Shown here: piece after piece, positions 33,702 through 40,760 of the stretch | Numbering within the stretch: the stretch's first letter is position 1 | Layout: every line of letters starts with the position of its first letter | From: Planomicrobium sp. YIM 101495 | GTDB lineage: Bacteria; Bacillota; Bacilli; Bacillales_A; Planococcaceae | Length of the DNA: 64,000 nucleotides | Reading direction: 5' to 3' | Assembly: GCF_009707665.1 (NCBI RefSeq) | Contig: NZ_WLZW01000002.1 | Coordinates: forward strand, 62,001-126,000 | Notes under the pieces: model-generated | Database searches by the model: none | Seen by the model: the letters and a program-made list of their open reading frames with translations, nothing else | Told to the model about the DNA's origin: nothing | Position numbers and translations under genes: made by a program

Positions 33702-34001
33702 GTGGACGATCTGAATATGCTGTCGATGCTTCCATGTGTGGATACGGAGCGGTCCATCGAAGCCGGCCAAATCAAGATGGTGCAGAAGGAATACGAACTG
33801 CGCCTTTACAAAGACACGCTCATCGCTTCGACGACCGAATACGCACTTGCCAATGTTTGGGACGTTTCCTACAAATCGTTTTCGGAACAAACGAGTCTGC
33901 TGTATTTGCACACGCACCGCGGTGTTCATGCGTATAAGACGCATGTGGATCCGGATCATTTCGTCACGACGTTCAAGCGGATCAAAAATGATCATTACTA
34001 A
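33702..34001 (+). CDS. Hypothetical 99-residue cytoplasmic protein
   Basis: Soluble 99-residue protein: 'VQKEYELRLYKDTLIASTTEYALANVWDVSYKSFSEQTSLLYLHTHRGVHAYKTHVDP'. The mix of beta strands and a conserved-looking 'LLYLHT' is reminiscent of small Bacillus proteins of unknown function. GTG start at 33702 is preceded by GGGGGGCGGAATA. A terminator follows. Confidence 0.75.
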   Translation: MDDLNMLSMLPCVDTERSIEAGQIKMVQKEYELRLYKDTLIASTTEYALANVWDVSYKSFSEQTSLLYLHTHRGVHAYKTHVDPDHFVTTFKRIKNDHY

Positions 34002-34004
34002 AAA

Positions 34005-34046
34005 AAACAGCTGCGTACTCCCAGAAATAGGGGGTGCGCAGCTGTT
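34005..34046. terminator. Bidirectional terminator
   Basis: Stem AAACAGCTGCG-ACTCCC / GGGGGT-CGCAGCTGTTT between two convergent genes, with a T run on the minus strand serving the MFS gene. Confidence 0.88.
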
Positions 34047-35249
34047 TCAGTTTTCGTCCAAAGAAGCACTTGCAAGAGCGCGTTCTTTTCTGCCATACAG
34101 GAAGTAGTAAAGGGCGGCGACTGCCAAAATGAAGCCGCTCAGGATGGCATAGAGCTGACTGTAGCCAGTCGAAGCGATGAGAAAGCCGAGCAAGTAAGGA
34201 CCGAAGCCGAGCCCCGCGTCCATAAAGATGAAGAATGTCGAAGTCGCGAGTCCCATCCGGTGCGGTGGGGTCAGCTTGATTGCCACTGCTTGAGTGGTCG
34301 ACTGCATATTTCCGAAGCCGAGACCGATCAAGGCAGCCGCAATCAACAAGTCCACGCCACTATCCGCTGTGCTGAGAAAAAATAATCCGGCAGCGAAAAT
34401 CAGGAAAGCCGGATACATGATGAAGTTTGCCCCTTTCAAATCCATCAGGCGCCCGGTGAACGGACGCGACACGAGGATCGAGATGGCATACACCAGGAAG
34501 AAGAAGCTGGCAGTTTCGACAAGGTCAATTTCGAGCGCATAGAAGTTGATGAACGATAGGACGCTAGCATAGCCGAGCGATACCGCGAAGGTAATGAAGG
34601 CGATCGGCACCGCTTTTGGTTCGATGTAATTGGAAATCCGGAATCCTTTCTTTGCGTCAAGATTAGGCGGCTGTTCCATTGGTGGGACAGTAACGAACAG
34701 CGAGACGATAAGAGTGAACACACCAAGCAGCATGCAGAGCGTGAAAATCAGTGAGTAGCTGGAGTACTGGCTCATCATCAGTCCGATGAAAGGCCCGACT
34801 GCAGCAGCGAGCGTTGCGCTCATGCTGAAATAACCGATGCCTTCGCCTTTTCTGGAAATCGGGATGATTTGTGCAGCGATGGTGCCGGCTGCGGTGCTCG
34901 CGATACCAAGTGCGATGCCGTGAAGGAAACGAGTAACCACCAGGAATGATAAGCCGATTTCCACGAAATACAGCGAGGCGGTCAAGGTGAATAATGCGAG
35001 TCCAATGATGAGTGTGCGTTTGCGTCCGATTTGATCAAGGATACGTCCGATGAACAGGCGCCCGATCAAGACACCGATGATGAAGAGCCCTGTCACAAGC
35101 CCGGCTTCGCTGGTCGAAGCATCGTATTGCGCCACCGCGTAGACGGCGATGGTCACGACAAGGAGATAGAACACGAGGGTGAGCAGAAAATTGATCGCCG
35201 CCGCGGTGATGAAATCTTTTGTCCATAGTTTTGGTTTGTTTTTAGTCAA
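34047..35249 (-). CDS. MFS transporter (drug-efflux-like)
   Basis: About 400 residues, 12 predicted helices. MFS motif A in 'GRILDQIGRKRTLI' (first cytoplasmic loop) and a second copy in 'GRLMDLKGANFIM', plus 'RFLHGIALGIASTAAGTIAAQIIP' (motif C-like helix 5). Resembles YwoG/YfkF-type Bacillus transporters. The best family-like start is the TTG at 35249 (MTKNKPKLWTKDF); an in-frame ATG at 35327 would add 26 non-hydrophobic residues. Substrate unknown. Confidence 0.85.
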   Translation of the reverse strand: MTKNKPKLWTKDFITAAAINFLLTLVFYLLVVTIAVYAVAQYDASTSEAGLVTGLFIIGVLIGRLFIGRILDQIGRKRTLIIGLALFTLTASLYFVEIGLSFLVVTRFLHGIALGIASTAAGTIAAQIIPISRKGEGIGYFSMSATLAAAVGPFIGLMMSQYSSYSLIFTLCMLLGVFTLIVSLFVTVPPMEQPPNLDAKKGFRISNYIEPKAVPIAFITFAVSLGYASVLSFINFYALEIDLVETASFFFLVYAISILVSRPFTGRLMDLKGANFIMYPAFLIFAAGLFFLSTADSGVDLLIAAALIGLGFGNMQSTTQAVAIKLTPPHRMGLATSTFFIFMDAGLGFGPYLLGFLIASTGYSQLYAILSGFILAVAALYYFLYGRKERALASASLDEN

Positions 35250-35461
35250 GGTGTCTGTGTCACTCCCAGGAAAGAAAGGTGTAGTTTTGTTCCAATGATA
35301 AGCCTGCTTATGATTCCTCTTTAGCATAACAAACTTTGTCCATGTAAAACCCCTGAATCGGCTGAAATGGAGGTGTTTTTCCTGAAAATTGAAGTGCAGC
35401 CGAAGTTTTTTGTTGACAGAGCCCCAAAAAAGGAGAAAGCAGAAACACTTCGAAGCGCGAG

Positions 35462-35757
35462 ATGGAAGAGCCGCGGCGCGCCTGCACAGATTGCGGAATA
35501 CTGCTCATACTGGACGGTGCACGTCTCGGCTACGGGCCCTCCGAAGGCAATGACCTGCTGCTTCCGGACATTGCGGCGCTCTGCGACGTGTTCTACATCG
35601 GCGGGACGAAAGTCGGTGCGTTGTTCGGTGAAGCGGTCGTCATCACGAACCCTGCGCTGAAGAAGGATTTCCGCTGCATCATCAAACAGCGCGGGGGTAT
35701 GCTTGCGAAAGGGCGGGTGCTCGGCATCCCGTTCGAGACGCTGTTCGAACAGAGAGA
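35462..35757 (+). pseudogene. Truncated low-specificity L-threonine aldolase fragment
   Basis: About 98 codons matching only the middle of the threonine aldolase fold: 'ILLILDGARLGYGPSEG' contains the hallmark L-D-G-A-R-L, and 'DVFYIGGTKVGALFGEAVVI' holds the PLP lysine in G-G-T-K. The N-terminal PLP-phosphate region and the C-terminal small domain are missing; homology stops at 'GIPFETLFEQ', ten bases before a DUF302-like start codon. The frame runs on in junk to 35836. I read it as a deletion remnant next to the sulfur island, not a functional gene. Confidence 0.8.
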
Positions 35758-35766
35758 AGCACGATC

Positions 35767-36087
35767 ATGTTCGACTACACAGTGGAAACGAATAAAAGCT
35801 GGGATGAAGCGGTTCGGGATCTGGAAACGAATCTGAAGGACGAGAAATTCGGGGTGCTTTGGAATTTTGATTTCGGAAGTGTTTCGGAAAAATTATCTGT
35901 CTTATATAAAAAGAACGAAGGGCTGCAAATAGACGATGAAGGAAAGTTCATCAAACGGGTGACGGAAGGGTTGAAAGAGCAGCCGAATGCCTATGAGGAT
36001 ATCCGGCAGACGAATATGGGCAAAATCAATCCGCCGGCAGATGAAGCAAAAGAAATGGAGACAGGTCCGAACAATTGCGCAGTATAA
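35767..36087 (+). pseudogene. Chimeric ORF: DUF302 N-terminus fused to persulfide-dioxygenase C-terminal tail
   Basis: 106 codons. Residues ~1-35 ('MFDYTVETNKSWDEAV', 'FGVLWNFD') are the start of a DUF302 domain. From residue ~36 the sequence aligns with the C-terminal ~70 residues of the rhodanese-MBL protein encoded at 38479-39606: 'GSVSEKLSVLYKKNEGL', 'EQPNAYEDIRQTNMGKIN' and 'GPNNCAV' match '[17 protein letters not shown]', '[18 protein letters not shown]' and 'GPNRCAV' in order. The junction is near base 35872. The catalytic MBL core is gone, so this is a fusion scar from an in-frame deletion of a second persulfide-dioxygenase copy. It may still be translated. Confidence 0.82.
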
Positions 36088-36184
36088 TAGAGAAGGAACG
36101 GATAATTCTTGACGCCGGCAAGTTGGAGTTTTAAACTGACTGCAGGCGAATGAATGATCCATTTTTAGTGCATGAGCCAAATAC

Positions 36185-36213
36185 TTGATTGTATACCCTT
36201 ATGGGTATACGAT
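36185..36213 (+). promoter_or_regulatory. cstR promoter with CstR operator 1
   Basis: The palindrome GTATACCCTTATGGGTATAC (36191-36210) fills the 17-base spacer between -35 TTGATT (36185-36190) and -10 TACGAT (36208-36213), 44 bases upstream of cstR. ATACCC-N4-GGGTAT matches CsoR/CstR-family operators, so the regulator should repress itself. Confidence 0.82.
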
Positions 36214-36256
36214 CAGGGTATAAAGTTAAGAGATTCAATACAGGGAGGCAAGAATG

Positions 36257-36517
36257 ATGGAGTACGATAAACAAATCCAAAATAGATTGAAGCGGATCGA
36301 AGGCCAGTTGAAAGGCGTACTGCGCATGGTAGAAGAAAACGATGACTGCCGCGATGTTGTTACGCAATTGTCTGCTGTCCGTAGTGCAGTTGACCGCGCG
36401 ATCGGGGTCATTGTCAGTGAAAACCTGGAACAATGTGTACGCGACAGTGTCAGCAAAGGCGAAAGCACGGATCAGCTGGTAAAAGATGCAGTGAGTCTGC
36501 TTGTCAAAAGCAGATAA
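36257..36517 (+). CDS. cstR: CsoR-family persulfide-responsive repressor CstR
   Basis: 86 residues, all-helical CsoR fold ('QNRLKRIEGQLKGVLRMVEENDDCRDVVTQLSAVRSAVDRAIGVIVSENLEQCV'). Counting from the second Met, the two conserved cysteines are Cys31 and Cys60, as in Staphylococcus aureus CstR. The copper-ligand His of CsoR, four residues before the second Cys, is Asn here. This is the signature of the persulfide sensor (CstR, YrkD group) rather than a copper sensor. ATG at 36257 is eight bases after GGGAGG; an ATG immediately before it is possible. It heads the sulfur operon and four matching operators lie in it. Confidence 0.92.
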   Translation: MEYDKQIQNRLKRIEGQLKGVLRMVEENDDCRDVVTQLSAVRSAVDRAIGVIVSENLEQCVRDSVSKGESTDQLVKDAVSLLVKSR

Positions 36518-36567
36518 GAAAGTTCGTCAAACTTTCGGGTTGAGGAACTTTCATTTCGGATGTTAAT

Positions 36568-36583
36568 ATACCCCATGAGGTAT
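36568..36583 (+). promoter_or_regulatory. CstR operator 2
   Basis: ATACCCCATGAGGTAT, an inverted repeat of the CstR type (one mismatch), directly followed by a TTGACT that could be a -35 element, about 85 bases upstream of the DsrE-family gene. Confidence 0.72.
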
Positions 36584-36634
36584 TTGACTTCCTTGTTGCT
36601 GGAGCCGGTAAGCTTTTTTTATTTAATGATTTTT

Positions 36635-36650
36635 ATACCCCGTGGGGTAA
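36635..36650 (+). promoter_or_regulatory. CstR operator 3
   Basis: ATACCCCGTGGGGTAA, a near-perfect CstR-type palindrome located 18 bases upstream of the DsrE-family start, next to its ribosome site. Confidence 0.78.
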
Positions 36651-36668
36651 AAAGAGGAGAGAAATAGA

Positions 36669-37148
36669 TTGGAACAGAAAAAATCAACGAACATCATTTT
36701 ATTCAGTGGAGATTACGACAAGGCGATGGCGGCCTACATTATTGCAAACGGGGCAGCAGCCTACGATCACGAAGTAACGATCTTCCATACATTCTGGGGA
36801 TTGAACGCACTTCGGAAAGACAATCCGCCGGCAGTGAAGAAGAATATGCTGGAAAAAATGTTCGCTAAGATGATGCCGCGCGGTGCGGATAAACTTGGGC
36901 TTTCCAACATGAATATGGCAGGCATGGGGCCGAAGATGATCAAGCACGTCATCAAAGAGCATAATGCGATGACGATGCCGCAGCTGATCGAAATGGCGCA
37001 GGAACAGGACATCAACCTGGTGGCATGCACGATGACAATGGATCTTCTTGGATTGAAACAGAAAGAATTGCTGGATGACGTCACTTACGCCGGCGTAGCC
37101 GCTTATCTTGCAGATGCAGAAGACGGCCAAGTGAATCTATTCATCTAA
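36669..37148 (+). CDS. yrkE: DsrE/DsrF-like sulfur-carrier family protein (YrkE-like)
   Basis: 159 residues of the DsrE/F/H-like (peroxiredoxin-like) fold that moves sulfane sulfur between proteins. N-terminal 'NIILFSGDYDKAMAAYIIANGAAAYDHEVTIFHTFWGLN' and 'INLVACTMTMDLLGLKQKELLDDVTYAGVAAYL' are typical; the Cys in VACTMTMD (residue ~120) is the expected persulfide carrier. TTG start with AGAGGAGAGAAATAGAT. Second gene of the CstR operon; counterpart of Bacillus subtilis YrkE. Likely accepts sulfur from the rhodaneses encoded next to it. Confidence 0.92.
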   Translation: MEQKKSTNIILFSGDYDKAMAAYIIANGAAAYDHEVTIFHTFWGLNALRKDNPPAVKKNMLEKMFAKMMPRGADKLGLSNMNMAGMGPKMIKHVIKEHNAMTMPQLIEMAQEQDINLVACTMTMDLLGLKQKELLDDVTYAGVAAYLADAEDGQVNLFI

Positions 37149-37169
37149 TAGAAGGAAAAGAGGGAAACC

Positions 37170-37535
37170 ATGGATACCTGGTTAATGATTTTAATCGGTG
37201 CAGTCATCGTCTTTATCGCTTACCGCGCCATGTCACCGGCAAAAGGCGTCAAAACGATATCGACGGATGAACTGAAACCCGAACTGAAGAAAAAGGGAAT
37301 TCAATTCATCGATGTGCGGACGCCGGCTGAATTCAAGGCGAACCGCATCAAGGAATTCAAGAACATTCCGCTTAACGAATTGCCTGGAAGGGTCGGTGAA
37401 CTTGATAAGAATAAAGAAACGGTTGTCATCTGCCAAAGTGGCATGCGAAGCAGTAAGGCAGCAGCAATCCTGAAGAGAAACAGTTTTGAAAATGTCATCA
37501 ATGTCCGAGGCGGCATGGGAAGCTACCGCCCGTAA
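37170..37535 (+). CDS. Membrane-anchored rhodanese-domain protein
   Basis: 121 residues: one N-terminal transmembrane helix (residues ~4-18, 'WLMILIGAVIVFIAYRA') followed by a single rhodanese domain with catalytic loop 'VVICQSGMRSSKAAAIL' (Cys88). The domain faces the cytoplasm if the helix is N-out, the usual case. Expected to bind and transfer persulfide sulfur. It sits between the DsrE-like gene and a soluble rhodanese in the CstR-controlled operon; GGAAAAGAGGGAAACC precedes the ATG. Confidence 0.92.
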   Translation: MDTWLMILIGAVIVFIAYRAMSPAKGVKTISTDELKPELKKKGIQFIDVRTPAEFKANRIKEFKNIPLNELPGRVGELDKNKETVVICQSGMRSSKAAAILKRNSFENVINVRGGMGSYRP

Positions 37536-37554
37536 TTCATAGGAGGATTTACTA

Positions 37555-37851
37555 ATGAAAACAATGACTGTAAAAGAAGTACAAGATTATATGAATACGA
37601 ATAAAGAAGTTTCAATTATCGATGTAAGAGAAGCAGAAGAAGTGAAGGCCGGCAAGATTCCAGGTGCCGTGAACATTCCGCTTGGTCTATTGGAATTTCG
37701 CCTGCAGGATATCGACAAATCGAAAGAACACATCATGGTATGCCGCTCAGGAGGACGTAGTGGAATGGCCTCAGAACTGCTGGAAAGCCGCGGCTACAAG
37801 GTCGTCAATATGGAAGGCGGTATGCTGGACTGGGATGGGCCGACTGAATAA
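37555..37851 (+). CDS. Single-domain rhodanese
   Basis: 98 residues, complete stand-alone rhodanese: 'SIIDVREAEEVKAGKIPGAVNIPLGLLE' and active loop 'IMVCRSGGRSGMASELL' (Cys63, C-R-S-G-G-R-S, the thiosulfate/polysulfide type). Cytoplasmic. RBS AGGAGGATTTACT. Operon member; the two rhodaneses probably hand sulfur to the TusA-type carriers. Confidence 0.93.
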   Translation: MKTMTVKEVQDYMNTNKEVSIIDVREAEEVKAGKIPGAVNIPLGLLEFRLQDIDKSKEHIMVCRSGGRSGMASELLESRGYKVVNMEGGMLDWDGPTE

Positions 37852-37873
37852 GTAAATTTTTTTAAATGAAGAT

Positions 37874-37889
37874 ATACCCCCGAGGGTAA
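37874..37889 (+). promoter_or_regulatory. CstR operator 4 (internal)
   Basis: ATACCCCCGAGGGTAA, an operator-like inverted repeat 15 bases before the TusA-rhodanese start, after a 50-base gap in the operon. It suggests an internal CstR-controlled promoter or roadblock. Confidence 0.75.
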
Positions 37890-37904
37890 AAAGGAGGAAT
37901 TGGC

Positions 37905-38477
37905 ATGATTCAAACAGATAAATTATTGGATGCAAAAGGACTTGCATGCCCAATGCCGATCGTGCGCACAAAAAAAGCGATGAACGAAATGGCACCAGGC
38001 GAGGTCATCGAAGTACAGGCAACAGATAAAGGTTCATTGGCTGATATGAAAGCCTGGGCGAAAAGCAGCGGCAATCAATATCTTGGTTCATCTGAAGACG
38101 GAGACGTGCTGAAGCATTATTTGCGTAAAGCAGACCAGTCCGAAGAAAAAGAGGAAATCCGTTTCCCGCATACTGTGACTAACGCTGAATTGCAGCAAGA
38201 GTTAAATCGTGATGATGTCATCGTACTGGACGTCCGCGAACCGGCAGAATATGCATTTGGCCATATCGAAGGTGCAGTTTCCATTCCGCTTGGCGAGTTG
38301 GAAAACCGCACTGCAGAATTGGACGCTGAAAAAGAAGTGATCGTCATCTGCCGTACAGGCAACCGCAGTGATTTCGCAGCTAAACAACTGGCGGACAAAG
38401 GATTCACTCGTGTGAAAAATGCTGTCGAAGGCATGACGCAGTGGGACGGCGCAACTGAACAAACAGGAGGTTTTTAA
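37905..38477 (+). CDS. yrkF: TusA-rhodanese fusion sulfurtransferase (YrkF-like)
   Basis: 190 residues with two domains: TusA (residues ~5-75, '[20 protein letters not shown]', Cys15 in the C-P-M-P motif) and rhodanese (~90-185, '[26 protein letters not shown]', active loop '[14 protein letters not shown]', Cys149). This is the architecture of Bacillus YrkF and of part of staphylococcal CstA, which transfers persulfide sulfur intramolecularly. AGGAGGAATTGGC precedes the ATG. Only one base separates its stop from the next start. Confidence 0.94.
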   Translation: MIQTDKLLDAKGLACPMPIVRTKKAMNEMAPGEVIEVQATDKGSLADMKAWAKSSGNQYLGSSEDGDVLKHYLRKADQSEEKEEIRFPHTVTNAELQQELNRDDVIVLDVREPAEYAFGHIEGAVSIPLGELENRTAELDAEKEVIVICRTGNRSDFAAKQLADKGFTRVKNAVEGMTQWDGATEQTGGF

Positions 38478-38478
38478 A

Positions 38479-39606
38479 TTGACTGTAACAGCAATGACAG
38501 CAAAACAAGTAGCACGAAAAGTGATTGATAACGAACCTTTATTCATCCTGGACGTGCGAAACGGAGATGCTTTCGCCGATTGGAAAATCGAGGGCGGTAA
38601 TATCCAATATTTGAACACACCTTATTTTGATTTGTTGGACGGAGTCGGGGAAATGGTTTCAGACCTTCCGAAAGACAGAGACATCCTCGTCGTTTGTGCG
38701 AAAGAAGGATCGTCTGTGATGGTGGCGGAAATGCTTTCTGAAGAAGGGATCGATGCAGCCTATCTTGAAGGTGGCATGAAAGCGTGGAGTGAACACCTGG
38801 AACCAGTGAAAGTCGGCGATTTGAAGGGTGGCGGGGAATTGTACCAATTCGTCCGCATCGGCAAAGGCTGCCTGTCTTATATGGCAATCTCTGACGGCGA
38901 AGCCGCCATAATCGATGCCACGCGCATGACCGATATCTTCCTGGATTTCGCGCAGGAAAAAGGTGCAAAGATCAAGCACGTATTCGATACGCACTTGCAC
39001 GCAGACCACATTTCCGGTGGACGCAGCATCGCGGAAGCAACTGGGGCAACATACTACCTGCCGCCGGCTGACGCTGAAGACGTGGTATTCGACTATGCGG
39101 AATTGGTGAATGGACTGGAAGTGGCTATCGGCGACGCAAAAATTGAAATTGAAGCATTATACTCACCAGGCCACACAATCGGTTCAACCTCATTCATCGT
39201 TGAGGATCAATACTTGATGACAGGCGACATTCTGTTCATCGATTCCATCGGACGCCCGGACCTTGCCGGCCTTGCGGAAGACTGGGTAGGCGACCTGCGT
39301 GAATCGCTTTACAGCCGCTATGCGGAACTCGCTGAAGAAGTGATCGTCTTGCCGGCTCACTTCATGATCATGGAGGAGTTGAATAAAGACGGAAGCGTCG
39401 CGAAAAAACTGGGTGACCTGTTCAAAGAAAACCACGGTTTGAATATCGAAAACGAGCAGGAGTTCCGCGACATGGTAACGAAAAACCTGCCGCCGCAGCC
39501 GAATGCTTATCAAGATATCCGCAAAACGAATATGGGCAAAATCACACCGGACGAAGAAGTCCAGCGTGAAATGGAAATCGGGCCAAACCGTTGTGCGGTA
39601 CGGTAA
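38479..39606 (+). CDS. yrkH: Rhodanese-MBL fusion, persulfide dioxygenase-like (YrkH/CstB-like)
   Basis: 375 residues. Residues ~1-105 form a rhodanese domain with an active-site-like Cys73 in 'VVCAKEGSS'. Residues ~120-330 form a metallo-beta-lactamase domain with the metal motif 'THLHADH' (H172, H174, D176, H177), 'SPGHTIGS', 'TGDILFID' and a C-terminal 'PAHF' His, as in ETHE1-type persulfide dioxygenases. A C-terminal tail '[19 protein letters not shown]' follows. Expected reaction: oxidation of a low-molecular-weight or protein persulfide to sulfite with Fe(II) and O2. TTG start after AGGAGGTTTTTAAA. The upstream chimera carries a copy of this protein's tail. Confidence 0.93.
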   Translation: MTVTAMTAKQVARKVIDNEPLFILDVRNGDAFADWKIEGGNIQYLNTPYFDLLDGVGEMVSDLPKDRDILVVCAKEGSSVMVAEMLSEEGIDAAYLEGGMKAWSEHLEPVKVGDLKGGGELYQFVRIGKGCLSYMAISDGEAAIIDATRMTDIFLDFAQEKGAKIKHVFDTHLHADHISGGRSIAEATGATYYLPPADAEDVVFDYAELVNGLEVAIGDAKIEIEALYSPGHTIGSTSFIVEDQYLMTGDILFIDSIGRPDLAGLAEDWVGDLRESLYSRYAELAEEVIVLPAHFMIMEELNKDGSVAKKLGDLFKENHGLNIENEQEFRDMVTKNLPPQPNAYQDIRKTNMGKITPDEEVQREMEIGPNRCAVR

Positions 39607-39647
39607 TAAAGCTTTTATTAAACACAAACCCAAAAGGAGAGATTTTG

Positions 39648-39875
39648 ATGACCGCAGATAAAGTATTAGATGCAAAAGGCCTGGCTTGTCCAATGCCGAT
39701 CGTGAAAACAAGAAAAGAAATGAAAGACCTGGAAACCGGCCAAATCCTCGAGATTCTTGCTACAGACAAAGGCGCGAAAGCCGACATGACAGCCTGGGCG
39801 AAATCAGGCGGCCACGAATTGTTGGATACACAAGAAGAAGACGGCGTCCTTAAATTCTGGATCAAGAAAGGCTAA
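39648..39875 (+). CDS. yrkI: TusA-family sulfur carrier (YrkI-like)
   Basis: 75 residues, single TusA domain '[19 protein letters not shown]' with Cys14 in C-P-M-P. Strongly similar to the TusA half of the upstream fusion: '[14 protein letters not shown]' against '[14 protein letters not shown]', and 'ATDKGAKADMTAWAKS' against '[16 protein letters not shown]', so the two arose by duplication. ATG at 39648 after AAAAGGAGAGATTTTG. Confidence 0.95.
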   Translation: MTADKVLDAKGLACPMPIVKTRKEMKDLETGQILEILATDKGAKADMTAWAKSGGHELLDTQEEDGVLKFWIKKG

Positions 39876-39933
39876 GAGTTGGTAAAGGGTATCGCGATGA
39901 TGCCCTTTTCACTTTTGGAAGAGGTGACAAAGG

Positions 39934-40710
39934 ATGAGTTTTGAGTTTATTATCGTCATTTTCCTGATCGGCTTCATCGGTTCCTTCATCTCCGGTATGG
40001 TCGGAATCGGCGGCTCAATCATCAAATATCCAATGCTGCTGTATATTCCAGTCATGCTCGGTTATACAGCGTTCAGCGCACACGAGGTCTCCGGCATCAG
40101 CGCCATCCAGGTGTTTTTCGCCACCATCGCGGGCGTCTGGGCATACCGGGGCAGCGGTTATTTGAATAAAACATTGATCGCCTATATGGGCGGCGCCATC
40201 CTGGTCGGCAGTTTCATCGGCGGTTATGGCTCGACGCTTTTGTCAGAAGGCGCCATCAATTTCGTCTATGCCATTCTGGCGACGATTGCCGTTGTCATGA
40301 TGTTCCTGCCGAAACGAGGAGTGGATGACATTCCTTTAGACCAGGTGACATTTAATAAATGGCTGGCAGCCGCATTGGCATTCATTGTCGGAATTGCCGC
40401 CGGCATCGTTGGAGCGGCGGGTGCTTTCATCCTCGTGCCGATCATGCTGGTCGTCCTGAAGATCCCGACGCGGATGACGATCGCCACGTCGCTTGCCATC
40501 ACGTTCATTTCGTCCATTGGGTCGACTTTCGGTAAGATTGTAACAGATCAGATTTTGTATGGTCCCGCGGCAGTCATGATTGTGGCAAGCATCATCGCAG
40601 CACCGCTTGGGGCGAAAATTGGCCAGAAGATGAACACGAAATACCTCCAATGGATCCTGGCATTGCTGATTCTCGGCACAGCCATTAAAATTTGGATGGA
40701 TATTCTGTAA
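39934..40710 (+). CDS. yrkJ: TauE/SafE (TSUP) family sulfite/organosulfur exporter (YrkJ-like)
   Basis: 258 residues, about eight helices. N-terminal '[25 protein letters not shown]' and the mirrored '[29 protein letters not shown]' are the two G-x-G-G-G-type repeats of the TSUP family. As the last gene of an operon with a persulfide dioxygenase, it most likely exports sulfite formed by that enzyme (context inference, and the accepted idea for YrkJ/TauE homologues). GGAAGAGGTGACAAAGG precedes the ATG. Confidence 0.92.
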   Translation: MSFEFIIVIFLIGFIGSFISGMVGIGGSIIKYPMLLYIPVMLGYTAFSAHEVSGISAIQVFFATIAGVWAYRGSGYLNKTLIAYMGGAILVGSFIGGYGSTLLSEGAINFVYAILATIAVVMMFLPKRGVDDIPLDQVTFNKWLAAALAFIVGIAAGIVGAAGAFILVPIMLVVLKIPTRMTIATSLAITFISSIGSTFGKIVTDQILYGPAAVMIVASIIAAPLGAKIGQKMNTKYLQWILALLILGTAIKIWMDIL

Positions 40711-40722
40711 AAATGAAAGCTG

Positions 40723-40756
40723 AAAAACCGTGAAGAAAATTGCTTCACGGTTTTTT
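40723..40756. terminator. Bidirectional terminator at the end of the sulfur operon
   Basis: Perfect 13-base stem AAAAACCGTGAAG / CTTCACGGTTTTT, loop of 7, six T's; also ends the convergent metal-ATPase gene. Confidence 0.95.
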
Positions 40757-40760
40757 GCAT

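Noticed and set aside
35367..35660. 97-codon frame upstream of the threonine aldolase fragment
   Set aside because: Frame differs from the aldolase homology, which starts at about 35468; no domain.
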